Source of the DNA: Brevundimonas viscosa
GTDB taxonomy: Bacteria; Pseudomonadota; Alphaproteobacteria; Caulobacterales; Caulobacteraceae
DNA length: 64,000 nt
Assembly: GCF_900116065.1 (NCBI RefSeq)
Contig: NZ_FOZV01000004.1
Coordinates: forward strand, 62,001 to 126,000
Reading direction: 5' to 3'
Shown here: positions 41,036-50,386 of the stretch, piece after piece
How the letters are laid out: each line of letters begins with the position of its first letter
Position numbering within the stretch: the stretch's first letter is position 1
The notes under the pieces: generated by a model
The model's input: only the letters and a program-made list of their open reading frames with translations
The model's database searches: none
What the model was told of the DNA's origin: nothing
Position numbers and translations under genes: made by a program

Positions 41036-42630
41036 GCGGCGGCGGCGGTGGTCGCCGCCTGCTCGAGCGCCGCATTCATGGCCATGCGCAGGCGCTCGGG
41101 CTTGATCGGCTTCTCGACCACGGCGGCCATGCCGATGGCGAGGTAGCGCTTGGCGTCCTCCGGGTCGGCGTTGGCGGTCAGGGCGACGATCGGAATGGCG
41201 CGCTCGGCGCCGGGCAGGGCGCGGATCGCCTGGGTCGCCTGCACGCCGTCCATGCGCGGCATCTTGATGTCCATCAGCACCAGGTCGAAGCGGCGCTCCT
41301 TGACGCACTCCACCGCCTCGACGCCGTCCTCGGCGGTCTCTGAGGTGCAGCCGAACATCTCGCACAGCGCCTGGGCGACCACGCGGTTGGTGGCGTTGTC
41401 GTCGACGATCAGGACGTGCGGGCTGTCCTGCAGGTCGAGATCGGGCAGTTCCTCGACGTTGGAGGCCTGGGTTTCGGCCGTCTCGCCCCGGGGAGCCTCC
41501 AGCGTAAAGCTGAAGGTGGCGCCGCGGCCGTGGTTGTTTCCGGCGCGGATCCGTCCGCCCATCCGGTCCACGATCTGGCGGCAGATCGACAGGCCCAGCC
41601 CGGCGCCATCCGGGCCCGAGCCGTGCACGAAGGGTTCGAAGATCATGTCGACCCGGGTCGGATCGATGCCGGGCCCGTCGTCGCGCACCCGCGCCTCGAG
41701 ACGGACGACGTCGCCGCTGGCGGTGGCCTTCAGCCCCGCCTCGACCATGCCGTTGCGCGCGAATTTCAGCGCATTGCCGATCAGGTTGTCGAAGACCTGG
41801 GTGAGCCGCCGGGGATCGATCAGGGCGGTCAGCTCCGTGTCGCCCTCGTAGCTCACCATCAGGCTGACGTTGTCCTGCGCGGCGCGCCCGGCCCAGGTGG
41901 CCTGGATGTCGTCCATGAGGGCGCGCAACGGGGTCGCTTCGGGAACCAGTTCGAGCTCCCCGGCTTCGGCCCGGGCGAGATCCAGCGCGTCCTGCAGGAT
42001 CCGCAGGAGCGCCTCCGACGACTCCATGATCGTCGACACGTGAGCCTGGGCCTGCTTGTTCAGCGGCTGGCGTCGCAACAGGTCGGCGACCGCCAGCACC
42101 CCGTTCATCGGCGTGCGGAGCTCGTGGGTCATGACGGCGAGGAACTCGGCCTTGGACCGGGCCGCGGCGAGGGCCTGGGCGCGGCCATCGGCGAGGACCC
42201 GCGCCTCGTCCGCCAGCTCTTCGTTTCTGAGCCGCTGGTGGTCGTTGACCGCCTTGAGCAGGGAGACGACCGTGCCGACGCCCTGGTAACGGCCCTGTCG
42301 GGTGACGATGAAGCCGCGCATCAACGCGCCGGCGCCGCCGCGGAGCAGGCTGTCGCAGAAGGCGTCGATCTCGACCCCCGCCTCGACGACGGCCGGCTCG
42401 GGGTCCATGACATGAAGGGCGGGGCGGTGGGCGTAGGCGGCGTAGCCGAAGGCTCCGGCGATCTTGAGCAGGAAGTCGTGCCGCTCGATCAGGCCGACGG
42501 GGCGATCGTTCTCCACGACGGGGATGACGAGGGTGTCGGGCTCACGGGCGAAGCGCGCGAAGACCTCGCTGCCGGGCGTTTCCGGAGCGATCGCCTCGGC
42601 GCGGTCGGTGAGGACTTCGATCGTCGGCAT
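41014..42630 (-). CDS. Hybrid histidine kinase with CBS-like N-terminus (HisKA-HATPase-REC)
   Basis: 538 residues, no transmembrane helix, so a cytosolic sensor. The first 135 residues look like a degenerate CBS pair ([20 protein letters not shown] and [22 protein letters not shown]), which may bind a nucleotide. HisKA carries the phospho-acceptor His169 ([14 protein letters not shown]). HATPase_c has [15 protein letters not shown] and GAGLGL. The C-terminal receiver has Asp454 in [13 protein letters not shown]. No cognate response regulator is adjacent. The CBS-like input suggests control by an adenine nucleotide or second messenger, which is inference. Confidence 0.92.
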   Translation of the reverse strand: MPTIEVLTDRAEAIAPETPGSEVFARFAREPDTLVIPVVENDRPVGLIERHDFLLKIAGAFGYAAYAHRPALHVMDPEPAVVEAGVEIDAFCDSLLRGGAGALMRGFIVTRQGRYQGVGTVVSLLKAVNDHQRLRNEELADEARVLADGRAQALAAARSKAEFLAVMTHELRTPMNGVLAVADLLRRQPLNKQAQAHVSTIMESSEALLRILQDALDLARAEAGELELVPEATPLRALMDDIQATWAGRAAQDNVSLMVSYEGDTELTALIDPRRLTQVFDNLIGNALKFARNGMVEAGLKATASGDVVRLEARVRDDGPGIDPTRVDMIFEPFVHGSGPDGAGLGLSICRQIVDRMGGRIRAGNNHGRGATFSFTLEAPRGETAETQASNVEELPDLDLQDSPHVLIVDDNATNRVVAQALCEMFGCTSETAEDGVEAVECVKERRFDLVLMDIKMPRMDGVQATQAIRALPGAERAIPIVALTANADPEDAKRYLAIGMAAVVEKPIKPERLRMAMNAALEQAATTAAAAQDRSVA

Positions 42631-42817
42631 ACTGGCCGGCACTCCACTGGGTCGGATCGACCTTGGCCGCCAACGGTTTTCGGAAGCGTTAAGGCCAGCT
42701 TCGCCGTTTCCTCCCTTTTTGCGCCCGCGGGGAGGGTGGTGTAGAAGGCCGGCCCGTATCCACACGGCTTCATCTTCCTGTCCATGCGCGCGGCCGGCGG
42801 CCGACCGCAGGTTTGTC

Positions 42818-43537
42818 ATGAGCGAAATCGGCCAGAACCCTGAAATATCAGCACTCGTCCTGTTCTCCGGCGGGCAGGACAGCGCCACCTGCCTGGCGTG
42901 GGCGCTGGACCGGTTCGCGCGCGTGGAGACGGTCGGTTTCGACTACGGTCAGCGCCACGCCGTGGAGATGGAGGCCCGGCTGGAGGTGCGCGCCCGCATG
43001 GCCGCGCTGCGGAAGGACTGGGCCGACCGGCTGGGGCCCGATCACGTCGTCGATCTCACCGGCTATGGCCGCATCGCCGAAAGCGCCCTGACCGCCGAAC
43101 GAGCCATCGAACTGGACGCGCGGGGCCTGCCGACGACCTTCGTGCCGGGGCGCAACCTCGTGTTCCTGACCGTCGCGGCGGCGCTGGCGGACCGTCGGGG
43201 GCTGGACGTGCTGGTCGGCGGCATGTGCGAGACGGACTATTCCGGCTATCCCGACTGTCGCCGCGACACCATCGAGGCCATGGCGCGGGCGCTCAGCCTC
43301 GGGCTGGACAAGCCGCTGGTCATCGAGACGCCGCTGATGGCGCTGACCAAGTCGGAGACGTGGGCCCTGGCCCAGCGGATCGGCGGACCGCCGCTGGTCG
43401 ATCTGATCGTGGAGGCGTCGCACACCTGCTACCGCGGCGACCGCGACCAGCGCCACGCGTGGGGTTACGGCTGCGGCGACTGCCCGGCCTGCGAGCTGCG
43501 CGCCGTGGGCTACGGCGAGTGGGCGGCGCGGCCATGA
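42818..43537 (+). CDS. queC: 7-cyano-7-deazaguanine (preQ0) synthase
   Basis: 239 residues from the ATG at 42818. The PP-loop ATP site is [11 protein letters not shown], and the zinc cysteines are Cys-x-CGDCPAC at the end. QueC converts carboxydeazaguanine to preQ0 with ATP and ammonia. The stop overlaps the queE start (ATGA). The upstream region of about 190 bases contains no recognisable preQ1 riboswitch, so control is not obvious. Confidence 0.96.
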   Translation: MSEIGQNPEISALVLFSGGQDSATCLAWALDRFARVETVGFDYGQRHAVEMEARLEVRARMAALRKDWADRLGPDHVVDLTGYGRIAESALTAERAIELDARGLPTTFVPGRNLVFLTVAAALADRRGLDVLVGGMCETDYSGYPDCRRDTIEAMARALSLGLDKPLVIETPLMALTKSETWALAQRIGGPPLVDLIVEASHTCYRGDRDQRHAWGYGCGDCPACELRAVGYGEWAARP

Positions 43538-44169
43538 GCTACGCGGCCAAGGAGGTGTTCCTGACGGTGCAGGGGGAGGGCGGTCAGGCCGGCCGTCCGG
43601 CCGTGTTTCTGCGCTTCGCGGGCTGCAACCTCTGGAACGGCTTGGAACGGGACCGGGCGGCGGCGGTGTGCAGCTTCTGCGACACCGACTTCGTCGGGAC
43701 CGACGGGGACGGCGGCGGCAAGTTCCAGACCGCCGACGCCCTCGCCGAGCATGTCGCTTCGATGTGGCGCGGCCGCGAGGGCGATCCGAAACTGGTCGTC
43801 TGCACCGGCGGCGAGCCCCTGCTGCAGCTGGACGGACCGCTGATCGAGGCCCTGCACGCGCGCGGGTTCGAGATCGCCGTCGAGTCCAACGGGACGATCG
43901 TCGCGCCGCCGGGGATCGACTGGATCTGCGTCAGTCCCAAGGCTGACGCGCCGGTGGCGCAGACCTCGGGCCAGGAGCTGAAGCTGGTCTTCCCGCAGCC
44001 CCTGGCCATGCCGGACCGGTTCGAATACCTCGCCTTCGAGCGCTTCTGGCTGCAGCCGATGGATGGGCCCGAGCGCGAGGCCAACACGGCGGCGGCCCTC
44101 GACTACTGCCTCGCCCATCCCAAATGGCGCCTCAGCGTCCAGACCCACAAGTATATCGGCGTCCGCTAA
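43534..44169 (+). CDS. queE: 7-carboxy-7-deazaguanine synthase (radical SAM)
   Basis: 211 residues. The radical-SAM cluster is the expanded form Cys-x14-Cys-x2-Cys (CNLWNG...VCSFCDTDF), a hallmark of one QueE branch. The substrate-binding [15 protein letters not shown] and TGGEPLLQ are also present. It turns carboxytetrahydropterin into carboxydeazaguanine. It is coupled to both neighbours by short overlaps (ATGA; TAATG). It is cytosolic and oxygen-sensitive. Confidence 0.95.
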   Translation: MSYAAKEVFLTVQGEGGQAGRPAVFLRFAGCNLWNGLERDRAAAVCSFCDTDFVGTDGDGGGKFQTADALAEHVASMWRGREGDPKLVVCTGGEPLLQLDGPLIEALHARGFEIAVESNGTIVAPPGIDWICVSPKADAPVAQTSGQELKLVFPQPLAMPDRFEYLAFERFWLQPMDGPEREANTAAALDYCLAHPKWRLSVQTHKYIGVR

Positions 44170-44537
44170 TGCCCGTCTTCGAGATCACCAAGCAGGCCAC
44201 CTTCGACGCGGCCCACCACTTCCCCAACGAGCCGGAGGGCAGCATCTACCGCCGCGTGCATGGCCATTCGTTCACGGTCGAGGCGACGGTGCGCTCCGAA
44301 ACGCTCGACGCGGAGCACGGCTGGGTCGCGGATCTGGGCGCGCTCGATCGCGCCCTGCGCACGGCGGCGGAGGAGCTCGACCACGGCATGCTGAACGAGA
44401 AGCCCGGGCTGGAGCTGCCGTCGCTGGAGAACCTGTGCCTGTGGTTCGCGAACCGGCTGGGCGGCGAATGGCCAGGACTGTGCCGCATCCAGGTCGCGCG
44501 GCCGACGATCAATGAACGCTGCGTGCTGACGCTGTGA
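44169..44537 (+). CDS. queD: 6-carboxy-tetrahydropterin synthase-like protein (QueD family)
   Basis: 122 residues with a complete T-fold. Zinc histidines are in FDAAHHF and HGHSF, and the end shows SLENLCLWFAN and RPTINERC. Its position in a queC-queE-queD operon argues for QueD. However, the catalytic Cys of the canonical Cys-x3-His-Gly-His motif is a Tyr here (Y-R-R-V-H-G-H). The base sequence confirms it. It may be a QueD subfamily using another residue, or a paralog with a different reaction. Confidence 0.88.
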   Translation: MPVFEITKQATFDAAHHFPNEPEGSIYRRVHGHSFTVEATVRSETLDAEHGWVADLGALDRALRTAAEELDHGMLNEKPGLELPSLENLCLWFANRLGGEWPGLCRIQVARPTINERCVLTL

Positions 44538-45004
44538 TCCGGATCCGGCCCTATCGGGAGACGGACGCTGAAGCCCTGGCGGAGGTGTTCGAGCGGGCCG
44601 TGCGCGGAATCGGCTCGCGCGACTATTCGCCGGCCCAGATCGAGGCGTGGATCGGACGGGAGCCGCGGGCGGACCGGTTTCGGGCGAAAATGGCCGACGG
44701 GCGACGTTGCTGGGTGGCGACCGACGACGGGGGCCGCGTGATGGCCTTCGTCGACCTGGAGGCGGACGGCCACATCGACTTCCTGTTCGCCGATCCTGAG
44801 GTGGCCGGGCAGGGCGTCGCCTCCCGGCTGGTCGACATGCTGGAGGCGGCGGCGCGTGGCGACGGCGTGACGCGGCTCTACGTTGAGGCCAGCGAGGCGG
44901 CCCGGCGCTTCTTCCTCAGGCGCGGTTATACGGTGCAGGGGCGGCGGGACTTCGAGATCGCCGGCGTGGCGATCCACAACTACGCCATGGAACGGGCTCT
45001 CTAG
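44534..45004 (+). CDS. GNAT family N-acetyltransferase
   Basis: 156 residues from a GTG overlapping the queD stop (GTGA). The GNAT core is visible: IRIRPYRETDAEALAEVFERAV, VAFVDL-type strand (MAFVDLEADGHIDFLF), the acetyl-CoA loop VAGQGVASRLVDML, and ARRFFLRRGY. A role in queuosine metabolism is not expected; it probably travels with the operon. It ends in CTAG, which is also the stop of the convergent lipoprotein gene. Confidence 0.88.
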   Translation: MIRIRPYRETDAEALAEVFERAVRGIGSRDYSPAQIEAWIGREPRADRFRAKMADGRRCWVATDDGGRVMAFVDLEADGHIDFLFADPEVAGQGVASRLVDMLEAAARGDGVTRLYVEASEAARRFFLRRGYTVQGRRDFEIAGVAIHNYAMERAL

Positions 45005-45273
45005 CAGTCGCGGCCCTGACGCTGGCGTTGTTCGCAGCGACGCTGCTTCCGTTCCCACTCACGCTGCTCGCGTTCGCGGCGGGCCCGGGTCTCCTCGTCC
45101 GAGGTGGTCACGGCGTCGACGCCGGCTCCGATGACCGCGCCGGTGGCCTTGGCCGTGCCGCCGACGACGGCTCCCGCGGTCCCGACGACGGCGCCGACGA
45201 GGCAACCCTGCAGCATGAGGGCGGCGCTCGCCAGGGCGACGAGGATCGTGAGTTTGCGGACAGGCGAGGTCAT
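45001..45273 (-). CDS. Small lipoprotein with glycine-zipper and basic coiled tail
   Basis: 90 residues from the ATG at 45273. The lipobox is LMLQGC. A glycine-zipper stretch (GAVVGTAGAVVGGTAKATGA) follows, then a highly charged Arg/Glu/Gln-rich coiled tail ending in RDC. Short lipoproteins of this sort occur throughout Caulobacterales but their role is unknown. The stop is shared with the GNAT gene (CTAG). Confidence 0.75.
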   Translation of the reverse strand: MTSPVRKLTILVALASAALMLQGCLVGAVVGTAGAVVGGTAKATGAVIGAGVDAVTTSDEETRARREREQREWERKQRRCEQRQRQGRDC

Positions 45274-45347
45274 GGGGCGTTCTCCGAACGCCGCAGGGTT
45301 AACCGCGAAAGATGAACGCCGTCTGACCCGCGCCGCGGGGACCGGGG

Positions 45348-45578
45348 TCAGTCGCTTTCGGAGTCGTCGTCGTTGGCCACCACCGCGATGGCGGTGAAGC
45401 CTGCCACGAAGAGCAGACCGAAGGGCAGGCCCGCGAGCTGCGCACCCGCCGGCGCGCCGGTTTCGGTTACATCCTGGCCCAGACGGTCCAGAACCCGGGG
45501 AGCCGCGCTGTTGGCGGCGACGGCCTGGCTGGCGACCAGCAACAGACCGGCGGTGGCGGCGACAAGTGTCTTCTTCAT
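45348..45578 (-). CDS. Small exported single-pass protein
   Basis: 76 residues from the ATG at 45578, behind a GGAGGA ribosome-binding site. The signal peptide is MKKTLVAATAGLLLVASQAVAA. A short linker leads to a second hydrophobic stretch (LPFGLLFVAGFTAIAVVA) and an acidic end NDDDSESD. A small envelope protein of unknown function, next to tRNA-Val. Confidence 0.75.
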   Translation of the reverse strand: MKKTLVAATAGLLLVASQAVAANSAAPRVLDRLGQDVTETGAPAGAQLAGLPFGLLFVAGFTAIAVVANDDDSESD

Positions 45579-45645
45579 GGGATCCTCCGACGCAACGACC
45601 CGCTGGAACGCCCAAGCTGGCCAGAGGTTGCACCCGCAGGGCAGG

Positions 45646-45722
45646 TGGTGGGCGGCGAGGGGTTCGAACCCCCGACCCCCTCGGTGTAAACGAGGTGCTC
45701 TGACCAGCTGAGCTAGCCGCCC
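45646..45722 (-). tRNA. tRNA-Val (anticodon TAC)
   Basis: 77 bases on the minus strand fold as a cloverleaf. The acceptor is GGGCGGC with GCCGCCC, the D stem GCTC/GAGC, the anticodon stem CCTCG/CGAGG with loop TTTACAC (anticodon TAC, Val), and the T arm ends in TTCGAAC. The 3' CCA is encoded. Confidence 0.97.
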
Positions 45723-45769
45723 GATAGTCCTGCCCTGCCGCGAGCCGCGCGGCGATTCGCGGCTTGAGG

Positions 45770-45785
45770 CCGGTTCTAGAACCGG
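45770..45785. promoter_or_regulatory. 16-base perfect palindrome over the autotransporter stop codon
   Basis: CCGGTTCT/AGAACCGG is a perfect palindrome covering the stop and last codons of the autotransporter gene. It could act as a 3' hairpin that stabilises or ends the mRNA, or be a protein-binding dyad. It may also be a coincidence. Confidence 0.3.
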
Positions 45786-48700
45786 AAGCTGGCTCGCAGG
45801 AACAGCATGTATCGCACGTAGTCGTCGATCATCTCGGCGTCGGCGCTGACCGAAAGCATGCCCAGCTCGTTGCCGACGTTCAGGCGGAAGCCGACGATCG
45901 GGCCGCCGCCCTCGATGCTGTCCGGCGAGAGGGTGAAGTCGGGACCGCCCGAGCGGAAGCGGGCGATCGTTTCGCCCGGATCGACCGAGATGTTCTGGCG
46001 CCAGCCGACGCGCAGCTCGGGCTTCAGCCAGCTGTCCTCGCCCATGGCCATGCCGATGTTCACTGCGGCCGTGGCCGAGAACATGTGGCCGTCGCGGTCG
46101 TCGATCTCCAGATCGAAGCCGTCGCCGCCGCCCTCCTCGACGTGGCCATCCTCGCTCAGTGAGAAGTACTCGGCGTAGATTTCCGGACGCACGCTGAAGC
46201 GGCCGAAGGTGCGCTCGTAGGACGCGCCGCCCGCGGCGGCCAGGGTGAAGCCGTTCCAGTCGGAGGTGTTCGACAGGTTCAGCCCCGCGCCGACGAAGCG
46301 CCGTTCGGATTCGAAGGTGGCGTAGCCGGCGGCGGCGCGGGCCCACGTCGTCCAGTGCTGGCCTTGCGCGCGCCAGTACAGCCCCAGCTCGAGCAGGTTG
46401 GCCGACAGCACCTCCTCGGCCTCGGATTCGGGATCCTCGAGGTCCGACGAGGTGAAGGCCACCGACAGGCCCATGGCGCCGAGGCCCGAGCCGCGCTCGA
46501 CGCCGCCCGCCACCCCGAAGCCTTCCGAACGGAAGCCGTAGGTGTCGGTCTTGTCCTTGTCGGCGTAGAAGTTGATCTCCTGGACCCAGGCGCTGGTCTC
46601 GCCGGGCGAGACCGTGGCGTTGCGCCCCGTCAGGGCGCGCGTGACGGCATCGACCCCGGAGGCGAGGGACAGCAACGGTCCGCCGGAGTGTTCCGGCAGC
46701 AGCTGCTCGTACAGATTGATGAAGTCCTCGCGCCCGGTCTGTTCGAGGAAGATGCTGCGCACCGAGGCGTCGCGGCCCAGGGCGCTGTAGAAGGCGTCGT
46801 ACATCGACGCCTCGACCGGGATGAATCCGGCCTCCTCGGCGGTGCGCTGGCGGACGTCGGCGAACACGATCCCGTCGGCGACGCTGGCGCCGCCCTCCAC
46901 GATGTAGAGGTAGGGAGAGTTCTCCTGGAAGGACGTCAGGTCCAGCTCCCCGATGTTCAGGGTCCCCGCGTCGATCAGGGTGAAACGGCCCGGGGCATCC
47001 AGCAACGAGTTGAAGCGGACGCCGAGACCGGCCCCGCTGGCCAGCGTCGCCGTCCCGGTGACGTTGAAGCCGCCCGCGGCGCTGTTGGCGGGATCGAGGG
47101 CGATGAGAAGATCGCCCTCGGAGCCGACGTTCAGGCTGCTAATCGTGGTCGCCGTGGTCTGGCGGGCGTCGAGGGAGCCGTTCTGGATGTCGATGGCGAG
47201 CGCGCCGTCGGTGTCGGTGATGGCGCCCTGGATGGCCGCTCCGCCGGTCAGACGAAGCGTGTCGGCGCCGTCGCCGAAGGCGATGTCGCCGCGGATCTGG
47301 CCATTGCGGGCGTCGAGCAGGTCGGCGCCGGAACCGAACCGGATGTCGCCGACGATGATTGGCTCGTTCGAGTTGGTGACGCCGTCGCCGTCGGTGTCCG
47401 GATCGGAGGCCGTGGGCGTGCCCGGCACGCCGTCCTGCAGAAGGGTCACTCCGGTGGTGTTGGCCGAGACGTCGATCGCCGTCATCAGACCGGTGCGGAC
47501 GCCGTCCTCGCCCGGGGAGACGTTCACCTGGATCGAGCCGGTGTTGGTGATCGAGCTGAGCGTGCCGCTGAGGTCGCGGATGGCGGTGGCGTGCCCGGTT
47601 CCGCCGCCGCCTGACGTGGCCAGAATGCTTCCGTCGTTGACGAGCGCGGCCACGCTGGCGCCGGCGTCGACGAGGATGGCGGTGCCTGCGGTCGCCAGCT
47701 TCGTCGCCATGCCGGCGGTGATGGCGCCCGAGTTGAAGAACTCCGGAACCGACGCTCCGGCGCCGATCCGGACAGCGGTCGAATCGGCCTCGCGGGCCAG
47801 CGACGACAGCGTGCCTTCGTTGCGGACCCCGCCGGCGATGGTCACCGTCTGTCCGGCGCCGCCGCCGACCATCATGCCGGTCGCGGAATACCCGTCGTAC
47901 ACGCCCTGCGCCGAAATCGAACCGCGGTTGATCACGCCGTAGGCGGAGGTCCCGGTTCCCGCGACGCCGATCGTTATCGACTCGGTCGCAGAGCCGATCT
48001 GGACGGCCGGGGCCGAACCGAAACTGGTGATGGAGACGGTGCTCTCATTGGCGTCCAGCACGCCGTCGCCGTCACGGTCGGTGTCGGTTCGGTTCGTCGT
48101 TCCGTCGCCGTCGTCGTCCTCGTCGCCGTTCTTGACGCCGTCGCCGTCGTCATCGCCCTCCAGGCCGCCGGACTGGTAGCTCGGCGCCGCATCGAACAGG
48201 ACGCCGGCCCCGACGTTGCCGGCGATCCGGACCGCGGGTCCGCCCTGCAGGAGGTCGTCAGGGTCAAGCTCGTCGAGGAAGAGGACGCTTTCGTCGTTCT
48301 CCGTGGTCTCCACGTAGCCTTCAGGCCGTGTGGGAAGGGCGCCGGTGTAGCGGAAACCGCTGACGTTGACGGTGGACTGGACCATCACCCGGCCGGAGAC
48401 GTCGCCGTCGACGGCGATGCCGACGACCCCGCCGCCGCGCGCATCCACGGTCCCGGTCAGGTTCACGTCGCCGGTCACGTCGCCGGTCGTCCGGATGCCG
48501 TAGCTGTTGTCGCCGCGCACGTTCACGGCTCCGAAGACGTCCAGATCGCCGACGAGCGGGGCCTCGATCGAGATGCCGGCGGAATCGTTGCCGGCGACCA
48601 GGATGGCGCCGCCACGCGCGACGGTGATGTCGCCGTCCAGCGGGGCCGCACCCACCACGCGCACGCCATAGCGGTTGGCGCCCGTGGCCCAGGGGCCGTC

Positions 48701-49081
48701 GACGTCGCCGTCGTTGTCCGTGTCCTGGTCTGTGTCCGAAGTGATGTCGTCGACGACGGTGACGGAGCCCGCGATGGTGATGTCGGAACTGTTGCCGCCA
48801 TTGACGAGGATGCCGGTGGACCCGTTCGCCGAGCTGGCCATGGTGACGGCGCCGCCCGCCTCGATGTTCACGTTGTGGCTGGAATCGACGGTGATGGCGG
48901 AGCCCGAGGTCACCGCGATCGAGCCGCCGTTCGTGATGCGGATGCTGTCCGGCCCGGATCCGGTCGCGTTCGACGTCGTGATCGGCGTCGTTCGCGCGTT
49001 CGAGATCACCACCTCGGCCATGGCTCCGGACGCCGCCATCAGGGGAGCGATCGCCACCGCGGTCGCGAGCAGAATACGCAT
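45776..49081 (-). CDS. Autotransporter (type Va) with TSP3-like acidic repeats
   Basis: 1101 residues. A Sec signal peptide (1-22) leads a passenger of Gly/Ser/Thr/Val beta-solenoid character. The C-terminal 280 residues form the autotransporter beta-barrel (SAWVQEINFY...), ending in Phe (MLFLRASFRF). Three Asp-rich stretches interrupt the passenger: residues about 116-129, 309-346 and 559-576, with patterns such as DGDGVKNGDEDDDGDG and DTDGDGVTN. They resemble thrombospondin type-3 calcium-binding repeats and probably bind calcium outside the cell. The passenger's target is unknown. tRNA-Val lies just downstream. Confidence 0.9.
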   Translation of the reverse strand: MRILLATAVAIAPLMAASGAMAEVVISNARTTPITTSNATGSGPDSIRITNGGSIAVTSGSAITVDSSHNVNIEAGGAVTMASSANGSTGILVNGGNSSDITIAGSVTVVDDITSDTDQDTDNDGDVDGPWATGANRYGVRVVGAAPLDGDITVARGGAILVAGNDSAGISIEAPLVGDLDVFGAVNVRGDNSYGIRTTGDVTGDVNLTGTVDARGGGVVGIAVDGDVSGRVMVQSTVNVSGFRYTGALPTRPEGYVETTENDESVLFLDELDPDDLLQGGPAVRIAGNVGAGVLFDAAPSYQSGGLEGDDDGDGVKNGDEDDDGDGTTNRTDTDRDGDGVLDANESTVSITSFGSAPAVQIGSATESITIGVAGTGTSAYGVINRGSISAQGVYDGYSATGMMVGGGAGQTVTIAGGVRNEGTLSSLAREADSTAVRIGAGASVPEFFNSGAITAGMATKLATAGTAILVDAGASVAALVNDGSILATSGGGGTGHATAIRDLSGTLSSITNTGSIQVNVSPGEDGVRTGLMTAIDVSANTTGVTLLQDGVPGTPTASDPDTDGDGVTNSNEPIIVGDIRFGSGADLLDARNGQIRGDIAFGDGADTLRLTGGAAIQGAITDTDGALAIDIQNGSLDARQTTATTISSLNVGSEGDLLIALDPANSAAGGFNVTGTATLASGAGLGVRFNSLLDAPGRFTLIDAGTLNIGELDLTSFQENSPYLYIVEGGASVADGIVFADVRQRTAEEAGFIPVEASMYDAFYSALGRDASVRSIFLEQTGREDFINLYEQLLPEHSGGPLLSLASGVDAVTRALTGRNATVSPGETSAWVQEINFYADKDKTDTYGFRSEGFGVAGGVERGSGLGAMGLSVAFTSSDLEDPESEAEEVLSANLLELGLYWRAQGQHWTTWARAAAGYATFESERRFVGAGLNLSNTSDWNGFTLAAAGGASYERTFGRFSVRPEIYAEYFSLSEDGHVEEGGGDGFDLEIDDRDGHMFSATAAVNIGMAMGEDSWLKPELRVGWRQNISVDPGETIARFRSGGPDFTLSPDSIEGGGPIVGFRLNVGNELGMLSVSADAEMIDDYVRYMLFLRASFRF

Positions 49082-49279
49082 TCGGTAGAAACCCCTGTGG
49101 TCGACGCGCGCAGAGACGCCGGCGATCCTCTAACAGGGACCATGCCAGCCTGCCTCAAGTTTCTCGAATTTGAGGCGAATGCAAGGCCGAACGGCCCCTG
49201 AGGGCCCGGTCGTCAGCTTCGCTATTGCGCGAGTTGCGATCAAAGTGATATCAGTTTTGTATCGACAACGGAGGGGGCC

Positions 49280-50170
49280 ATGACCCAGACGCCGACCACC
49301 CATTCCCTATCCGCCGAGCGGCCTGCGCGGACCGCCAACGGCATTCTCATGCTGCTGCTCGGCCTGGCGCTGCTGGTCGGCGGCCCGATCGGGATCGCCC
49401 AGGATCCCGAGAACGGCTTCGTCATCCTCGGCGGCGTCGTGGCCGGCGTCGTCGGCCTGCTCCTGCTGTGCGGGCTCTACTCGCTGCAGCCCAACGAGGG
49501 CATGGCGATCCTCCTGTTCGGCGACTATCGCGGCACCGACCGGAAGACGGGCCTGCGCTGGGTGCTGCCGTGGTACAGCCGCAAGAAGATCAGCCTGCGC
49601 GTCCGCAACCTGACCAGCGACAAGCTGAAGGTGAACGACAAGCGCGGCAATCCGATCGAGATCGCCGCCAACGTCGTCTGGCGGGTCGAGGATTCGGCCC
49701 AGGCCCTGTTCGACGTCGACGACTATCAGGCCTTCGTGAACATCCAGGTCGACACCGGCCTGCGCGATCTGGCCTCGCACTACGCCTATGACCACGGCGA
49801 GGAGCACGAGCTGACCCTGCGGGCGGACGCCGAGGAGGTGGCGGCCCGGCTGCGCGAGGAACTGGTCGGCCGGGTGCGGGTGGCCGGGGTGGTCGTCGAC
49901 GAGGCGCGGCTGGCCCACCTCGCCTATGCGCCCGAGATCGCCAGCGCCATGCTCAAGCGGCAGCAGGCCGAGGCCGTGCTCGCCGCCCGCCGGCTGATCG
50001 TCAAAGGCGCCGTGGGCATGGTCGAGAGCGCCCTGGTCGATCTGGGCGAACGCGGCGTGGTCGAGCTGGACGAGGACCGCAAGGCGGCAATGGTCTCGAA
50101 CCTGCTGGTGGTGCTGTGCGCCGACCGGGAGGCCCAGCCCGTCGTCAACACCGGCACCCTGTACGGCTGA
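49280..50170 (+). CDS. SPFH/band-7 domain membrane protein
   Basis: 296 residues. Two N-terminal transmembrane helices (about 20-40 and 48-72) precede an SPFH domain ([45 protein letters not shown]). The C-terminal helix includes [19 protein letters not shown], typical of flotillin/prohibitin-like proteins. Such proteins form oligomers organising membrane domains or regulating membrane proteases. A GGAGGGGG lies upstream. The stop overlaps a ribbon-helix-helix protein gene by one base, a recurrent pair. Confidence 0.92.
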   Translation: MTQTPTTHSLSAERPARTANGILMLLLGLALLVGGPIGIAQDPENGFVILGGVVAGVVGLLLLCGLYSLQPNEGMAILLFGDYRGTDRKTGLRWVLPWYSRKKISLRVRNLTSDKLKVNDKRGNPIEIAANVVWRVEDSAQALFDVDDYQAFVNIQVDTGLRDLASHYAYDHGEEHELTLRADAEEVAARLREELVGRVRVAGVVVDEARLAHLAYAPEIASAMLKRQQAEAVLAARRLIVKGAVGMVESALVDLGERGVVELDEDRKAAMVSNLLVVLCADREAQPVVNTGTLYG

Positions 50171-50355
50171 TGGCGGCGCGGCCCAGGAAGCCCTTCCTGA
50201 TGCGCGCGTCCCCCGGCGTGATGGCGGCGGTCGAGAAATTGGCCGCCGCCGAGCTGCGCTCGGTCAACGCCCAGCTGGAGATCCTGCTGCGCGAGGCCCT
50301 GCACCGCCGCGGCGTGTCGGCGCATGACGACCCTCCGCAGACGGACGACGCTTGA
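50170..50355 (+). CDS. Arc-like ribbon-helix-helix protein
   Basis: 61 residues. [38 protein letters not shown] fits the Arc/MetJ ribbon-helix-helix fold: one strand then two helices, with [14 protein letters not shown] matching the Arc signature. It starts at the overlapping TGATG of the SPFH gene. It probably binds DNA as a dimer. There is no toxin next to it, so an antitoxin role is not supported; it may autoregulate the SPFH operon. Confidence 0.82.
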   Translation: MAARPRKPFLMRASPGVMAAVEKLAAAELRSVNAQLEILLREALHRRGVSAHDDPPQTDDA

Positions 50356-50386
50356 GCTTTGCCTTGCCCGGGGGTAGGGCGCGGCC

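Noticed and set aside
42631-42817. preQ1 riboswitch before queC
   Set aside because: No preQ1-I or preQ1-II core (hairpin followed by an A-rich tail overlapping the ribosome-binding site) could be recognised.
50170-50355. Antitoxin of a toxin-antitoxin pair
   Set aside because: RHH fold fits, but the partner gene encodes an SPFH membrane protein and no toxin is adjacent.
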